63,104 nt of DNA. Source: Terriglobia bacterium. Lineage in GTDB: Bacteria > Acidobacteriota > Terriglobia > Terriglobales > Acidobacteriaceae. The first letter of the stretch is position 1. Every line of letters starts with the position of its first letter. Positions 42,765 through 51,201 of the stretch are shown here, one piece after another. Made by a program: the position numbers and the translations under genes. Location of the stretch: positions 1 through 63,104 of the forward strand of contig JAIQEY010000038.1 of NCBI GenBank assembly GCA_020073565.1, given 5' to 3'. The notes beneath the pieces were generated by a model. The model was not told the origin of the DNA, did not search any database, and saw only the letters and a list, made by a program, of their open reading frames with translations.

Positions 42765-43472
42765 CTACTGCGACGTCATTGGCATCCGGAGGATCTTCTT
42801 CTGGATCGCGGTGGTGACGAGTTGCGCCTTGTTGTGAATGTCGAGCTTGCGCATGAGGTTGAACTTGTGCGCCTCGACGGTCTTGATACTGACTCCCAGA
42901 ACTCCAGCCGCCTGCCGGACGGTGTGCCCTTCCGCCAGCAACTTCATGACTTCGCGCTCGCGTAGAGTCAGAGTAGTTCTTCGGTGCGGGAAGCGCAGCA
43001 GTTCGTTCCCGGGAATTGCCTTGTCATGGGACGGAGTCGCCACTTGCGGGCTCAACACCCGTTCGCCACGATGAATCTCGCGCAAAGCATGCAACAGACG
43101 CGGCGCGGGAGTGTCTTTCAGCAGGTACCCGCTCGCACCCGACCGGAGAGCCTGCGCCACGTAATCCTGGTCTTCATGCATCGTCAGATAGACGACGCGC
43201 GTGCCCGGGCAGTGCTCGTCAATCAAACGCCCGGCTTCGAACGGAGACATACCCGGCATGCCGATATCAAGCAGAACGAGGTCGGGGTGGTCTTCGAGGA
43301 CCAGCTTCAGCGCCCCGGCGGCGTCGGCTGCCTCGCCCACGACGGCGAAGTCGGCATCGTCTTCGAGCAGACGCCGCACTCCGTAACGCACCAGAGCATG
43401 ATCGTCAGCGATCACGCAGCGAATTGGCGGACCACTCTCGGGATCCGAGTGGTTATTTTTTGTGGTTAACAA
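42765..43472 (-). CDS. NarL/FixJ-family response regulator
   Basis: 235 residues. Receiver domain (about 15-130) with Asp23-Asp24 and phospho-acceptor Asp69 (L-V-L-L-D-I-G-M-P-G), Thr/Lys switch residues in L-T-M-H and L-L-K-D-T. LuxR-type helix-turn-helix (about 165-229) with L-T-L-R-E-R-E-V-M-K-L-L-A-E-G and V-S-I-K-T-V-E-A-H. It controls transcription in response to an unknown kinase; none is adjacent. No ATG fits; TTG at 43472 is the likely start, with weak ribosome-binding sequence. The gene converges on the HAD gene three bases away. Confidence 0.88.
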   Translation of the reverse strand: MLTTKNNHSDPESGPPIRCVIADDHALVRYGVRRLLEDDADFAVVGEAADAAGALKLVLEDHPDLVLLDIGMPGMSPFEAGRLIDEHCPGTRVVYLTMHEDQDYVAQALRSGASGYLLKDTPAPRLLHALREIHRGERVLSPQVATPSHDKAIPGNELLRFPHRRTTLTLREREVMKLLAEGHTVRQAAGVLGVSIKTVEAHKFNLMRKLDIHNKAQLVTTAIQKKILRMPMTSQ

Positions 43473-43641
43473 TGTACGATTCCCCGCGTCCAGGGACGAA
43501 GTGGAGCGATGAATCCGTAAGCTGAGTCTGGCGACTTCCCACTTGTAACGAACACCTATTGTACCTGCTTGGTGGGACTTTCTCCAGAAAATCGCTCAAA
43601 GACGCTGAACCCCGCCTCTTCATTTACAATGCCTGTTTCGC

Positions 43642-44817
43642 ATGCTGCGCTACTTTACGTCCGGGGAATCTCACGGCGAGGCCCTGGTTGCCTTTTTGTC
43701 CGGGCTGCCGGCCGGGCTGGCGGTGGATCAGGCCTTTGTGGACCGCGAACTCTGGCGTCGGCAACAGGGGTACGGACGCGGCGGGCGAATGAAGATTGAA
43801 ACCGATCAGGCGCACATCCTGTCGGGCGTGCATCACGGCAAGACGATTGGATCGCCCATTGCTGTCATGCTCGCGAACCGTGATTGGCAGAATTGGAAAG
43901 ACTCGCTGCCGGTAGAGACGGGCGATCCGGAGAAGCACAAGCAGGTGGCGTCACCGCGTCCGGGGCACGCCGATCTGGCGGGAGCCCTGAAGTACGATTT
44001 CATGGAAGCGCGCTACGTGCTGGAGCGGGCGTCGGCACGCGAGTCGGCCGCGCGGGTTGCGATTGGCGCTCTGGCCAAGCTGTTTCTTCGCGAGTTGGGC
44101 ATTGAGGTTTTGAGTCACGTGATCGCCGTAGGCGCGGTTTCCGTGGGTGAGCGGGAGATCGCATGGCAGGAGATCGAGAAGGTTGCGCGCAAGGATGAAG
44201 TGCTGCTCAGTTGCGCGGACGCCGAGATCGAGCAGCGCATGAAAGAGGAAGTCGATAAAGTTCTGCGCACGGGAGATTCTGTGGGCGGTGTATTCGAGGT
44301 GGTGGCGCACAATGTTCCTCCCGGACTGGGCACGTATGCGCAATGGGACGAGCGCCTGGATGCCTTGCTGGCGGCGGCGGTGATGTCGTTGCAGGCGGTG
44401 AAGGCGGTGGAAATCGGAAGCGGCATTCACGCGGCGTATTCCCCGGGATCGGCGGTGCATGACGAGATCGGGTACCAGAAGGAGGCGGGATTTGCTGGGT
44501 TCACGCGCACGCACAACAACGCCGGAGGCATCGAAGGCGGCGTTTCGAATGGGCAGGAGATTCGCGTGCGCGGCTACCTGAAGCCGATTTCCACGCTGCG
44601 CCGCCCCCTGCAGTCGGTCGATTTCGCAACGCGGGAGCCGGTGAAAGCGGCTTATGAACGATCCGATGTTTGCGTGGTCCCAGCGGCCGGCGTTGCCGCT
44701 GAAGCGATGGTCGCGCTTACCGTGGCGCGGTGTGCGCTGGAGAAATTTGGCGGCGACTCGATGCGCGAGACGAAACGAAATTTTCAAGGCTATCTTGAGC
44801 AACTGAAGAATTACTGA
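43642..44817 (+). CDS. aroC: Chorismate synthase
   Basis: 391 residues. The chorismate synthase signatures are present: F-T-S-G-E-S-H-G near the start, G-Y-G-R-G-G-R-M, A-S-P-R-P-G-H-A-D-L-A-G and R-E-T-K-R-N-F near the end, with a central G-S-G-I-H. It converts EPSP to chorismate with reduced FMN, the last shikimate step. Other shikimate genes are not in the window. It leads the aroC-def-fmt-rsmB series; the def gene begins 94 bases on, after an inverted repeat that could affect coupling. Confidence 0.96.
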   Translation: MLRYFTSGESHGEALVAFLSGLPAGLAVDQAFVDRELWRRQQGYGRGGRMKIETDQAHILSGVHHGKTIGSPIAVMLANRDWQNWKDSLPVETGDPEKHKQVASPRPGHADLAGALKYDFMEARYVLERASARESAARVAIGALAKLFLRELGIEVLSHVIAVGAVSVGEREIAWQEIEKVARKDEVLLSCADAEIEQRMKEEVDKVLRTGDSVGGVFEVVAHNVPPGLGTYAQWDERLDALLAAAVMSLQAVKAVEIGSGIHAAYSPGSAVHDEIGYQKEAGFAGFTRTHNNAGGIEGGVSNGQEIRVRGYLKPISTLRRPLQSVDFATREPVKAAYERSDVCVVPAAGVAAEAMVALTVARCALEKFGGDSMRETKRNFQGYLEQLKNY

Positions 44818-44822
44818 TCTTA

Positions 44823-44904
44823 GGTTCTCAGTTGCCAGTTCTCAGTTCTCAGTGAAGAACGAGCGCGAGGAAACTGAGAACTGAGAACTGAGAACTGAGA
44901 ACTG
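44823..44904. repeat. Facing GAACTGAGAACTG repeats between aroC and def
   Basis: GGTTCTCAGTTGCCAGTTC (from 44823) and its continuation to 44852 face a run of GAACTGAGAACTG units at 44871-44904. The arms can pair into a long hairpin. The right arm ends eight bases before the def ATG and takes the place of a normal ribosome binding site. Confidence 0.8.
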
Positions 44905-44911
44905 TCCGAAG

Positions 44912-45421
44912 ATGATTCATCCCATTGTGAAGCTTGGCGATCCGGTGTTGGAGAAACCTGCCGCGACGGTGACGGCATTCGACGACCAACTCAAGAAACT
45001 GGTGGAAGACATGTTCGAGTCGATGTATGCGGCGCACGGGGTTGGGTTGGCCGCTCCGCAGATCGGCGTATCGAAGCGGATTGCCGTGATCGATGTGACC
45101 TTCAAGGAAGATCCCGGCGCCAAGCTGGTGCTGATCAATCCGGAGATCGTCTCGAAGGAAGGACGGCAGCGCGGCACCGAGGGCTGTCTGAGCATCCCGG
45201 AATTCCGCGAAGAGGTGACACGCGCGAAAATTGTGACGGTGCGGGCGCAGGATGTGAAGGGCAAATTCTTCGAGCACACGGGAGAGGACCTGCTGGCGCG
45301 GGCATTCCTGCATGAGACCGATCACCTGAACGGAAAGCTCTACATCTCGCACGTCAGCGCCCTGAAGCGCGACCTGATCAAGCGGAAGATCAAGAAACTG
45401 GTAAAGGCGGGAGAGTGGTAG
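44912..45421 (+). CDS. def: Peptide deformylase
   Basis: 169 residues. The three deformylase motifs are seen: G-V-G-L-A-A-P-Q-I (43-51), E-G-C-L-S-I-P (about 89-95) and H-E-T-D-H-L-N-G (about 133-140). Cys91 or so and the two motif-3 histidines bind the metal. It removes the formyl group from new proteins, matching fmt downstream. The motif-3 Thr (usually Ile/Leu/Thr-variable) is a mild variant. A long basic C-terminal helix is typical. Confidence 0.95.
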   Translation: MIHPIVKLGDPVLEKPAATVTAFDDQLKKLVEDMFESMYAAHGVGLAAPQIGVSKRIAVIDVTFKEDPGAKLVLINPEIVSKEGRQRGTEGCLSIPEFREEVTRAKIVTVRAQDVKGKFFEHTGEDLLARAFLHETDHLNGKLYISHVSALKRDLIKRKIKKLVKAGEW

Positions 45422-45494
45422 GAAGCTGCGGGCTTCGAGCTGCGAGCAAGGCGGAATATGCTTGCAGCCTGTTGGGAAAGACGCCTCGTATCAG

Positions 45495-45550
45495 GGCACG
45501 CCTTCAGGCGTGCCGAAAGTGCTGCATTGTGAAAAGCGCCTACAGGCGCT
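45495..45550. repeat. Palindromic repeat pair GGCACGCCTTCAGGCGTGCC / AGCGCCTACAGGCGCT
   Basis: GGCACGCC-TTCA-GGCGTGCC (45495-45514) and AGCGCC-TACA-GGCGCT (45535-45550) lie between def and fmt. The CGTATCAGGGCACG lead-in and the second hairpin resemble the element at 62745-62803. Confidence 0.75.
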
Positions 45551-45574
45551 GGGTCCAGCGATTGGACTGACACC

Positions 45575-46510
45575 ATGATTCTGATTTTCTGCGGCACGCC
45601 TCGCTTTGCGGTTCCGACGCTGGAGAAGTTGGTCGAGGCGGGGCACGCCGTGCCGCTTGTGGTCACGCAACCGGACAGGCCGCGAGGGCGCGGCATGGAG
45701 GTGACCGTCTCTCCGTTGAAAGAGGCCACGCTTCGGCTCGGTCTTCCAATCACGCAGCCTGACAAAATCAAGAGCAACGAAGAATTTCGCGCGCAGCTCG
45801 CGGCGGCTCGCCCCGACGCAATCATTGTTGTCGGCTACGGCCGCATCATTCCGCAATGGATGATCGATCTTCCGCGCTTTGGCAATCTCAACCTGCATGC
45901 TTCTCTTCTGCCGAAGTATCGCGGCGCCGCGCCGATTCAGTGGGCGATTGCAAATGGCGAGTCGGTCACGGGCGTGACTACGATGCGCATTGATGCAGGA
46001 CTCGACACGGGCGACATACTGCTGCAGCGCGAATTGCCGATTAAACCTGACGATACATCGGAGACCCTGGGGCCAAAATTGGCTGCGGTTGGCGCGGAGC
46101 TCATGGTTGAGACCCTGCGTGGGCTGGAGAGCGGCCAGGTGCGGCCTGTGCCGCAGGATCACGCGAAAGCAACGCTCGCCCCGATTCTAATGAAAGAAGA
46201 CGGACGTATCGACTTCGCTCGCACGGCCAACGAGATCTTCAACCGCCTGCGCGGATTTCAACCGTGGCCCGGCGCCTATACGACCTTCAACAGCAAGACG
46301 CTTCAGGTGCACAAAGCCCGGCCGTCGGAGCAGAGTGTCCGCCTGGATCCCGGCGAAATCGCTGTGGAAGGAATGCGGTTGGTTGCGGGCTGTGGTCAGG
46401 GCACCGCGCTGGAACTGGTCGAGGTTCAGATGGAAGGCAAGCGTTCCACGCCGGCGCGGGAATTCATCAACGGCTATCGCCCGGAAACCGGCGACCATCT
46501 GGGACAATAA
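45575..46510 (+). CDS. fmt: Methionyl-tRNA formyltransferase
   Basis: 311 residues. N-terminal formyltransferase domain with the formyl-folate site N-L-H-A-S-L-L-P-K-Y-R-G-A-A-P-I (about 108-123) and the D-T-G-D-I-L motif; the C-terminal OB-like tRNA-binding domain starts near 205. It formylates initiator Met-tRNA. The def gene lies upstream, and rsmB starts six bases after the stop, the usual def-fmt-rsmB order. The gap to def holds a palindromic repeat pair. Confidence 0.96.
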   Translation: MILIFCGTPRFAVPTLEKLVEAGHAVPLVVTQPDRPRGRGMEVTVSPLKEATLRLGLPITQPDKIKSNEEFRAQLAAARPDAIIVVGYGRIIPQWMIDLPRFGNLNLHASLLPKYRGAAPIQWAIANGESVTGVTTMRIDAGLDTGDILLQRELPIKPDDTSETLGPKLAAVGAELMVETLRGLESGQVRPVPQDHAKATLAPILMKEDGRIDFARTANEIFNRLRGFQPWPGAYTTFNSKTLQVHKARPSEQSVRLDPGEIAVEGMRLVAGCGQGTALELVEVQMEGKRSTPAREFINGYRPETGDHLGQ

Positions 46511-46516
46511 GCTGCG

Positions 46517-47854
46517 ATGGCCGTTTCTCCTGCTCGCGCTGCCGCGTTCGAGATTCTGTTGAGAGTCGAGCGCGACGAGTCTTACGCTTCCGAGTTGCTC
46601 CACTCCTCCCGGCTCACGAAACTTTCCTCAAGTGATCACGGGCTCGCGACCGAACTTGTCATGGGTGTCCTGCGCTGGCGGTCGCTGCTCGATCAGCGGT
46701 TGGCGAGCGCATCTTCTAAGGAACTGGAGCGCCTTGACCCTGAGGTGCTGGCGGCGTTGCGCCTCGGCCTCTACCAGTTGCAGTTTCTCTCCCGAGTCCC
46801 TGCCCGCGCCGCGATCTTCGAGAGTGTCGAACTGGTGAGAGCGGCGCGCAAGCGCTCCGCGGCTCCTTTCGTAAATGCAATTCTTCGAAAGGCCGATTTG
46901 AAGAATGTGGAAAGCGTTCTGGAGTTGATAGAACGCTGCGCTGACGCCCGTCAACTCGCCGCGTGCTCCGCTCATCCGGAGTGGCTGGTCGCGCGATGGG
47001 TCGAGCGTTACGGCTTCGCTTCGGCACGGCAGATCTGCGTGCACAACCAGAGTGTCCCAGCCACTGCCATTCATATTCACGACGACAAATCCGAGAAAGA
47101 ACTGGCTCAGGCGAGTGTGCTGCTCCGGCCGGGTCTGCTGCTTACGAGCGCACGGCGCGTGGAATCAGGCGAGGTCACAAAAACCAGCGCCTATCGGGAC
47201 GGGCGTATTTCGATCCAGGACGAGGCATCGCAGCTAATTGCATTGTTGGTTGGCCATGGCGAGAAAATCCTCGACTGCTGCGCTGCCCCAGGCAGCAAGA
47301 CCTCGCTGCTGGCCAAACGCAATCCACGCGCCCGAGTGTTCGCGTCAGAGTTACATCCGCACCGCGCGCGCTTGTTGCGCCACCTGGTCAGCCTGCCGAA
47401 CGTTCACATCGTTGCGGCCGATGCGCGCCAATTGCCGTATTCCCGTGGCTTCGACCGCATTTTGGCCGACGTCCCCTGTTCCGGCACCGGCACCTTGGCT
47501 CGCAATCCCGAGATCAAGTGGCGTCTCAAGCTGGAAGATCTGTCGGATCTCCAGTCGCGGCAGATCGCGATTCTGAAGTCTGCGCTCGGTCAGCTTTCGC
47601 CTGGCGGACGACTCGTCTACTCCACTTGTTCGCTGGAGCGTGAGGAGAATGAGGCGGTGGTGGATGCTGCACTCGAAGCCGGCGCTGGGTTCACGCGGAT
47701 CGATTGTCGTGCAGAACTCGAACGGCTCAGGCGATCCAACGAATTGTGCTGGGACGAGGTGAGTTCGCTGCTCGCCGGACCATATCTGCGAACCATTCCC
47801 GGCAAGCATCCTGGTGACGGCTTCTTTGCGGCGATTGTTGGCCGGGAAGCATGA
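46517..47854 (+). CDS. rsmB: 16S rRNA m5C967 methyltransferase
   Basis: 445 residues. An NusB-like RNA-binding domain (about 1-140; A-R-A-A-A-F-E-I-L-L-R-V-E) is followed by a Rossmann methyltransferase domain with I-L-D-C-C-A-A-P-G-S-K-T-S (SAM binding), D-V-P-C-S-G-T-G-T-L-A-R-N-P (first catalytic Cys) and Y-S-T-C-S-L-E-R-E-E-N (second Cys). It makes m5C967 of 16S rRNA. It starts six bases past fmt, which supports co-translation. Confidence 0.95.
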   Translation: MAVSPARAAAFEILLRVERDESYASELLHSSRLTKLSSSDHGLATELVMGVLRWRSLLDQRLASASSKELERLDPEVLAALRLGLYQLQFLSRVPARAAIFESVELVRAARKRSAAPFVNAILRKADLKNVESVLELIERCADARQLAACSAHPEWLVARWVERYGFASARQICVHNQSVPATAIHIHDDKSEKELAQASVLLRPGLLLTSARRVESGEVTKTSAYRDGRISIQDEASQLIALLVGHGEKILDCCAAPGSKTSLLAKRNPRARVFASELHPHRARLLRHLVSLPNVHIVAADARQLPYSRGFDRILADVPCSGTGTLARNPEIKWRLKLEDLSDLQSRQIAILKSALGQLSPGGRLVYSTCSLEREENEAVVDAALEAGAGFTRIDCRAELERLRRSNELCWDEVSSLLAGPYLRTIPGKHPGDGFFAAIVGREA

Positions 47855-47880
47855 GCGCAAGGCCTGATTCTCAGAACCCC

Positions 47881-48630
47881 CTACCGTACCTCAAAATTCA
47901 CCGCATTGCCCGCCGACACCTTTTGACCCGGCGCCGGACTCTGCGTCACGATCATACTGGCCGCGCTCGGCTCCGAAACCGGAGTTGGCACAACGGGCGC
48001 ACCGCCGGACGCTGACGCCGAAAACAGGCTGACCCGCCCCACGCGCAGCCCCGCGTCCTTCAGGGCCAGCGTCGCGCTCCCCAGCGGTTGTCCGGTGAGG
48101 TCGGGCATCACGTATGAGGTTGGCTCCGGCCCTGCGCTCACCAGCAGACTGATCTTCGGCGCTGCCACTCCGCTGGCGTTTGCAGGAGGACTCTGCGACA
48201 CGACCTGATCGGCGGACGTATCCGGCAGATTGATTTGCGCCATCGAAGCCAGATTCAGGCTGCGGCGCCGGATGTTTAACTCCGCAACTCGTTCGCTCTG
48301 CCCGGTCACGTCCGGAATCGCGACGCGCTGCGGCCCCACACTTTGCGCAACACGAATCATCCAGCCTCGCCGGACCTTCGTTCCCGGCAGCGGCATCTGG
48401 GTCATGATTCTCCCCTCGGGGATGTCGGGACTGTAAAACTGACGCTCGATCGCGACTTGCAGCCCGGACGCGCTCACCGCTCGCTCTGCCTCAAGGGGCG
48501 TCATCCCCACTAGTTTGGGGATGGTGACCTCGCGCCCGTGAATCGCAAACTGCATTGCGGTCAGCGCCGAGATGAGTGCCACCGTCAAGAGCACCAGTGC
48601 CAGAAATAGCATGCGAAAGAACTGCCGCAT
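47881..48630 (-). CDS. Membrane-anchored PASTA-domain protein
   Basis: 249 residues. One N-terminal membrane helix (about 6-30) is followed by three PASTA domains (about 36-100, 104-169 and 170-249), each with P-x-L/V-x-G-x-x-x-x-x-A motifs and closing V-x-x-Q-x-P-x-P/A-G. PASTA domains bind peptidoglycan or muropeptides and usually sit on Ser/Thr kinases or PBPs; no kinase domain is attached here. It converges on rsmB, 26 bases apart. Its partner is unknown. Confidence 0.88.
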   Translation of the reverse strand: MRQFFRMLFLALVLLTVALISALTAMQFAIHGREVTIPKLVGMTPLEAERAVSASGLQVAIERQFYSPDIPEGRIMTQMPLPGTKVRRGWMIRVAQSVGPQRVAIPDVTGQSERVAELNIRRRSLNLASMAQINLPDTSADQVVSQSPPANASGVAAPKISLLVSAGPEPTSYVMPDLTGQPLGSATLALKDAGLRVGRVSLFSASASGGAPVVPTPVSEPSAASMIVTQSPAPGQKVSAGNAVNFEVR

Positions 48631-49057
48631 CGCTGCTGATTATAACTTCCTGGAGATGATCAGAGGGTCCCGCCAGGCTGAAGCCGTGCCCTACCCAAAA
48701 CCATTTATGAGATAGCTTGGCTCTGCTGACATCCCAGGTGCGAACGATGGTCGGTCCCGGAGGGACCGTCGAAAATAGCCCGCCAGTTTACTGGCGGGAC
48801 TGCGCGATGCGTCGATTTCGAAGTGCCGGAGGCACGACTGAGTGGCAGCGTCGCCGCCAGTCCTCAGTCGTCCCTGACGGGACTGGTTCATCCGGAGTGG
48901 ACTGACCCGGCGCTGAAGCGCCGGGCTATTTTCGGTGGTCCCTACGGGACCAGCAATTGGTTTGATTCAGAGGATGTCAACAGAGCCAGATAGCTTCTCG
49001 TAACTCGGGCTTGTCCTGCTCAACGGATAGCAGTAGAAGGTCATTAGGTCGCGAACA
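48631..49057. other. 427-bp intergenic region holding a nested palindromic repeat
   Basis: No gene is supported. The region is dominated by the compound element at 48751-48950. The flanks (48631-48750 and 48960-49057) have no motif; short open frames present lack plausible composition. Confidence 0.6.
48751..48950. repeat. Compound palindromic element with GAAAATAGCCCG outer arms
   Basis: It contains GGTCCCGGAGGGACC, then GAAAATAGCCCGCCAG-TTTA-CTGGCGGG, a centre with GTGCCGGAGGCAC, then CCCGGCGC-TGAA-GCGCCGGGCTATTTTC and finally GGTCCCTACGGGACC. GAAAATAGCCCG (48771) and CGGGCTATTTTC (to 48933) are mirror arms, and a GGTCCC-type hairpin lies outside each. It looks like a non-autonomous palindromic mobile element. 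Confidence 0.8.
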
Positions 49058-49849
49058 TCACTGGCGGCTGCTGGCGCGGGCGCGGCGCAGTCCCGCCAGG
49101 ACGCCCTTCCCCACCGCCTTTCGGTAGCCCGCGGCGTCCATGGCCGCCATAGTGGTCGCGGCAATGCCGCCGGGAGTTGCCGCCTCCTCGAGCAAAGACT
49201 CCAGCGAGTGCTTTCCCTCCCGCCAGGTAATGATTCCGTCGGCTAGCGCGTGAGCGCTTGCGACCAGGGCTACCCGGCGATCAAGACCCGCTGCTTGCCC
49301 AGCCTTTGCCAGCGCGGCGAGCGCGTGGTAGCCGTGGCTGCACGAGTAGGTGACGGTGAACGCGTCAAACTTACTTTCTGGGATTTCGATCACCTGTCCC
49401 AAGATTGCGAAGAAATCGATGACGCGGCGGCGATCTCGCGGTGAAAGCGCACGAGGGAAGGTCACCGCCGTCAGTCCACGACCGCTACGGCAGACGGGAC
49501 TTGGCATGGCGCGAGCCCAGCGCACCGGAGAGCCGAGCATTCTGGCTAGCATGCGGAGTGGCACGCCCGCCGCCAGGCTGACTGCGAGCAGAGGCCGGTT
49601 GGGTTTTCCCACCGAATGGAGAAGTTCTGCGACCGAACTTGGACGGACCGCGACGATGAGCACTTCTGCTTGGTGGACCGCGCGTTTCGGGTCGGGCTCG
49701 ACGGCCACCGCATAGCGTTTGCTCAACGCGCGGAGCTTGCCGGGATTGCGATCGTGCACGACGAACCGGTGTTTGGTCTGGGCGAGACTCAGGCCGGCTA
49801 GCATCGCTGAGGTGATCCTGCCTCCTCCGAGGAAGACGATTGTGCTCAT
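49058..49849 (-). CDS. proC: Pyrroline-5-carboxylate reductase-like protein
   Basis: 263 residues. Rossmann start I-V-F-L-G-G-G-R-I-T-S-A-M at 3-15, V-A-V-R-P-S near 71, the A-R-A-M-P-S-P-V-C-R-S-G segment and the C-terminal dimer helix E-A-A-T-P-G-G-I-A-A-T-T-M-A-A-M, the ProC signature (P-G-G-T in most members). ProC reduces pyrroline-5-carboxylate to proline. The G-G-G-R-I motif is unusual (usually G-x-G-N-M), so a different imine may be the substrate. It overlaps the aminomutase-like gene by four bases, suggesting a linked reaction. Confidence 0.85.
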   Translation of the reverse strand: MSTIVFLGGGRITSAMLAGLSLAQTKHRFVVHDRNPGKLRALSKRYAVAVEPDPKRAVHQAEVLIVAVRPSSVAELLHSVGKPNRPLLAVSLAAGVPLRMLARMLGSPVRWARAMPSPVCRSGRGLTAVTFPRALSPRDRRRVIDFFAILGQVIEIPESKFDAFTVTYSCSHGYHALAALAKAGQAAGLDRRVALVASAHALADGIITWREGKHSLESLLEEAATPGGIAATTMAAMDAAGYRKAVGKGVLAGLRRARASSRQ

Positions 49850-51195
49850 GCCAGCCCCGCACAGACTTCGTCGGCTGCGGCCATGAGCGCCTCGATGTCC
49901 TCCATGGTGTGTGCGGTTGAAATGATCCAGTGCAAGCCGTTCGAGGGCGTCATGTAGATGCCACGATCAAGCAGCCCATGGATGAAGCGCGAGTACTTCC
50001 CGGTGTCCGCGTACCGGCAGTAGTCGCGGTAGTCGTAGATCGCGTCCCGGCCGGTGAAGTAAATCTGGAACATTGGACCAAAGCCCTGCACAACGGCGTC
50101 GATTTGTCGGCGCCGAAAAATGTCGCGCAGACCGGCGATAGCCGCATCGCCCACCGCGTAAATCTGTTGGTAGATCGCGCCGTCGTTCGCGGTGAGCAGG
50201 TCCAGATTCGCTGCGATCACACGCATAGTCAGTCGGTGTCCGTTGAACGTCCCGTAGTGCAGCACCATGCCGTCGCTGCCCCAGCGCATGCGGTTAAGAA
50301 TGGCGCGCGGGCCCGCAACCGCGCCGACTGGGAACCCAGCACCCAGTGCTTTGCCGAATGTACTCAGATCAGGCTGCAAGCCGTAGTACTGCTGGCACCC
50401 CCCGGGAGCGTAACGGAACCCGGTCACGACCTCATCCAGAATGAACAGTGCACCGTAGTGGTGCGCCAGATCTCTAACCTTCTGCAGGTATCCCTCGCGC
50501 GGCAGTATGCATCCCATGTTCGCCATGATCGGCTCGCTGACAATGGCTGCGAGTTCGCGTCCGTGGCGGCGAAGAATCGCATCGAGCGCTTCCATATCGT
50601 TCCACGGCGCGAGAACCACGTCGTCAAACACGCTTGACGGAATGCCTGCGGAATCCGGGAAGCGCGTGGGATTCTCTCGCGGCCCAAGCTGATCCGCCGG
50701 ATGACTGTGTCCGTTCAGGCAATAGGGGTCGTACCAGCCGTGGTAATGACCCTCAAACTTGAGAAACTTTGTGCGTCCAGTGTGCGCGCGCCCCAGGCGC
50801 AGCGCGAGCATGGTCGCTTCGCTTCCGCTGTTCGCGAAGCGTACGGCTTCGGCGGCCGGGACCATGCGGCAAAAGCGCTCGGCCGCCTCGGTTTCGGCCG
50901 AAGTGGCAGCCGCGAAATGTGACCCTTCGGCGATGGTCTGGGTGACCACCTCGACAATCTTCGGATGCGCATGCCCCTGAATCAGGGCGCCGAACGACAT
51001 CATGAAGTCAACGTATTCGTTGCCATCGAGGTCCCATACATGCGATCCGCGCCCGCGTTCCAGAACCACCGGTCCCGGAGAATAAACGGCAACGCCGCGA
51101 GATGGCGAGTTGACGCCTTCGACCAGCGATTGTTGCGCGCGCTGGTACCATTCTTTCGACCGCTCACGGCTTCGGGTGCGGGTGATTGTGGGCAT
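49846..51195 (-). CDS. Glutamate-1-semialdehyde 2,1-aminomutase-like PLP enzyme
   Basis: 449 residues, fold-type I PLP enzyme. F-A-N-S-G-S-E-A-T-M-L-A-L-R binds phosphate, the D-E-V-V-T-G-F-R segment is that of HemL-type enzymes, and Lys282 in L-S-T-F-G-K-A-L-G is the Schiff-base site. The sequence is close to HemL in layout (G-H-Y-H-G-W-Y-D), but it lies among dehydrogenases, outside a haem cluster, and is not proven to act in haem synthesis. It may be an aminotransferase for a keto acid made by the neighbouring genes. It ends overlapping the ProC-like start by four bases and begins six bases after the SDR. Confidence 0.83.
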   Translation of the reverse strand: MPTITRTRSRERSKEWYQRAQQSLVEGVNSPSRGVAVYSPGPVVLERGRGSHVWDLDGNEYVDFMMSFGALIQGHAHPKIVEVVTQTIAEGSHFAAATSAETEAAERFCRMVPAAEAVRFANSGSEATMLALRLGRAHTGRTKFLKFEGHYHGWYDPYCLNGHSHPADQLGPRENPTRFPDSAGIPSSVFDDVVLAPWNDMEALDAILRRHGRELAAIVSEPIMANMGCILPREGYLQKVRDLAHHYGALFILDEVVTGFRYAPGGCQQYYGLQPDLSTFGKALGAGFPVGAVAGPRAILNRMRWGSDGMVLHYGTFNGHRLTMRVIAANLDLLTANDGAIYQQIYAVGDAAIAGLRDIFRRRQIDAVVQGFGPMFQIYFTGRDAIYDYRDYCRYADTGKYSRFIHGLLDRGIYMTPSNGLHWIISTAHTMEDIEALMAAADEVCAGLA

Positions 51196-51201
51196 GACCA
51201 G

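Noticed and set aside
46326..46345. AGAGTGTCCGC in fmt as another coding copy of the GCGGACA palindrome
   Set aside because: Only eleven bases match and the paired arm is missing, so chance is likely.
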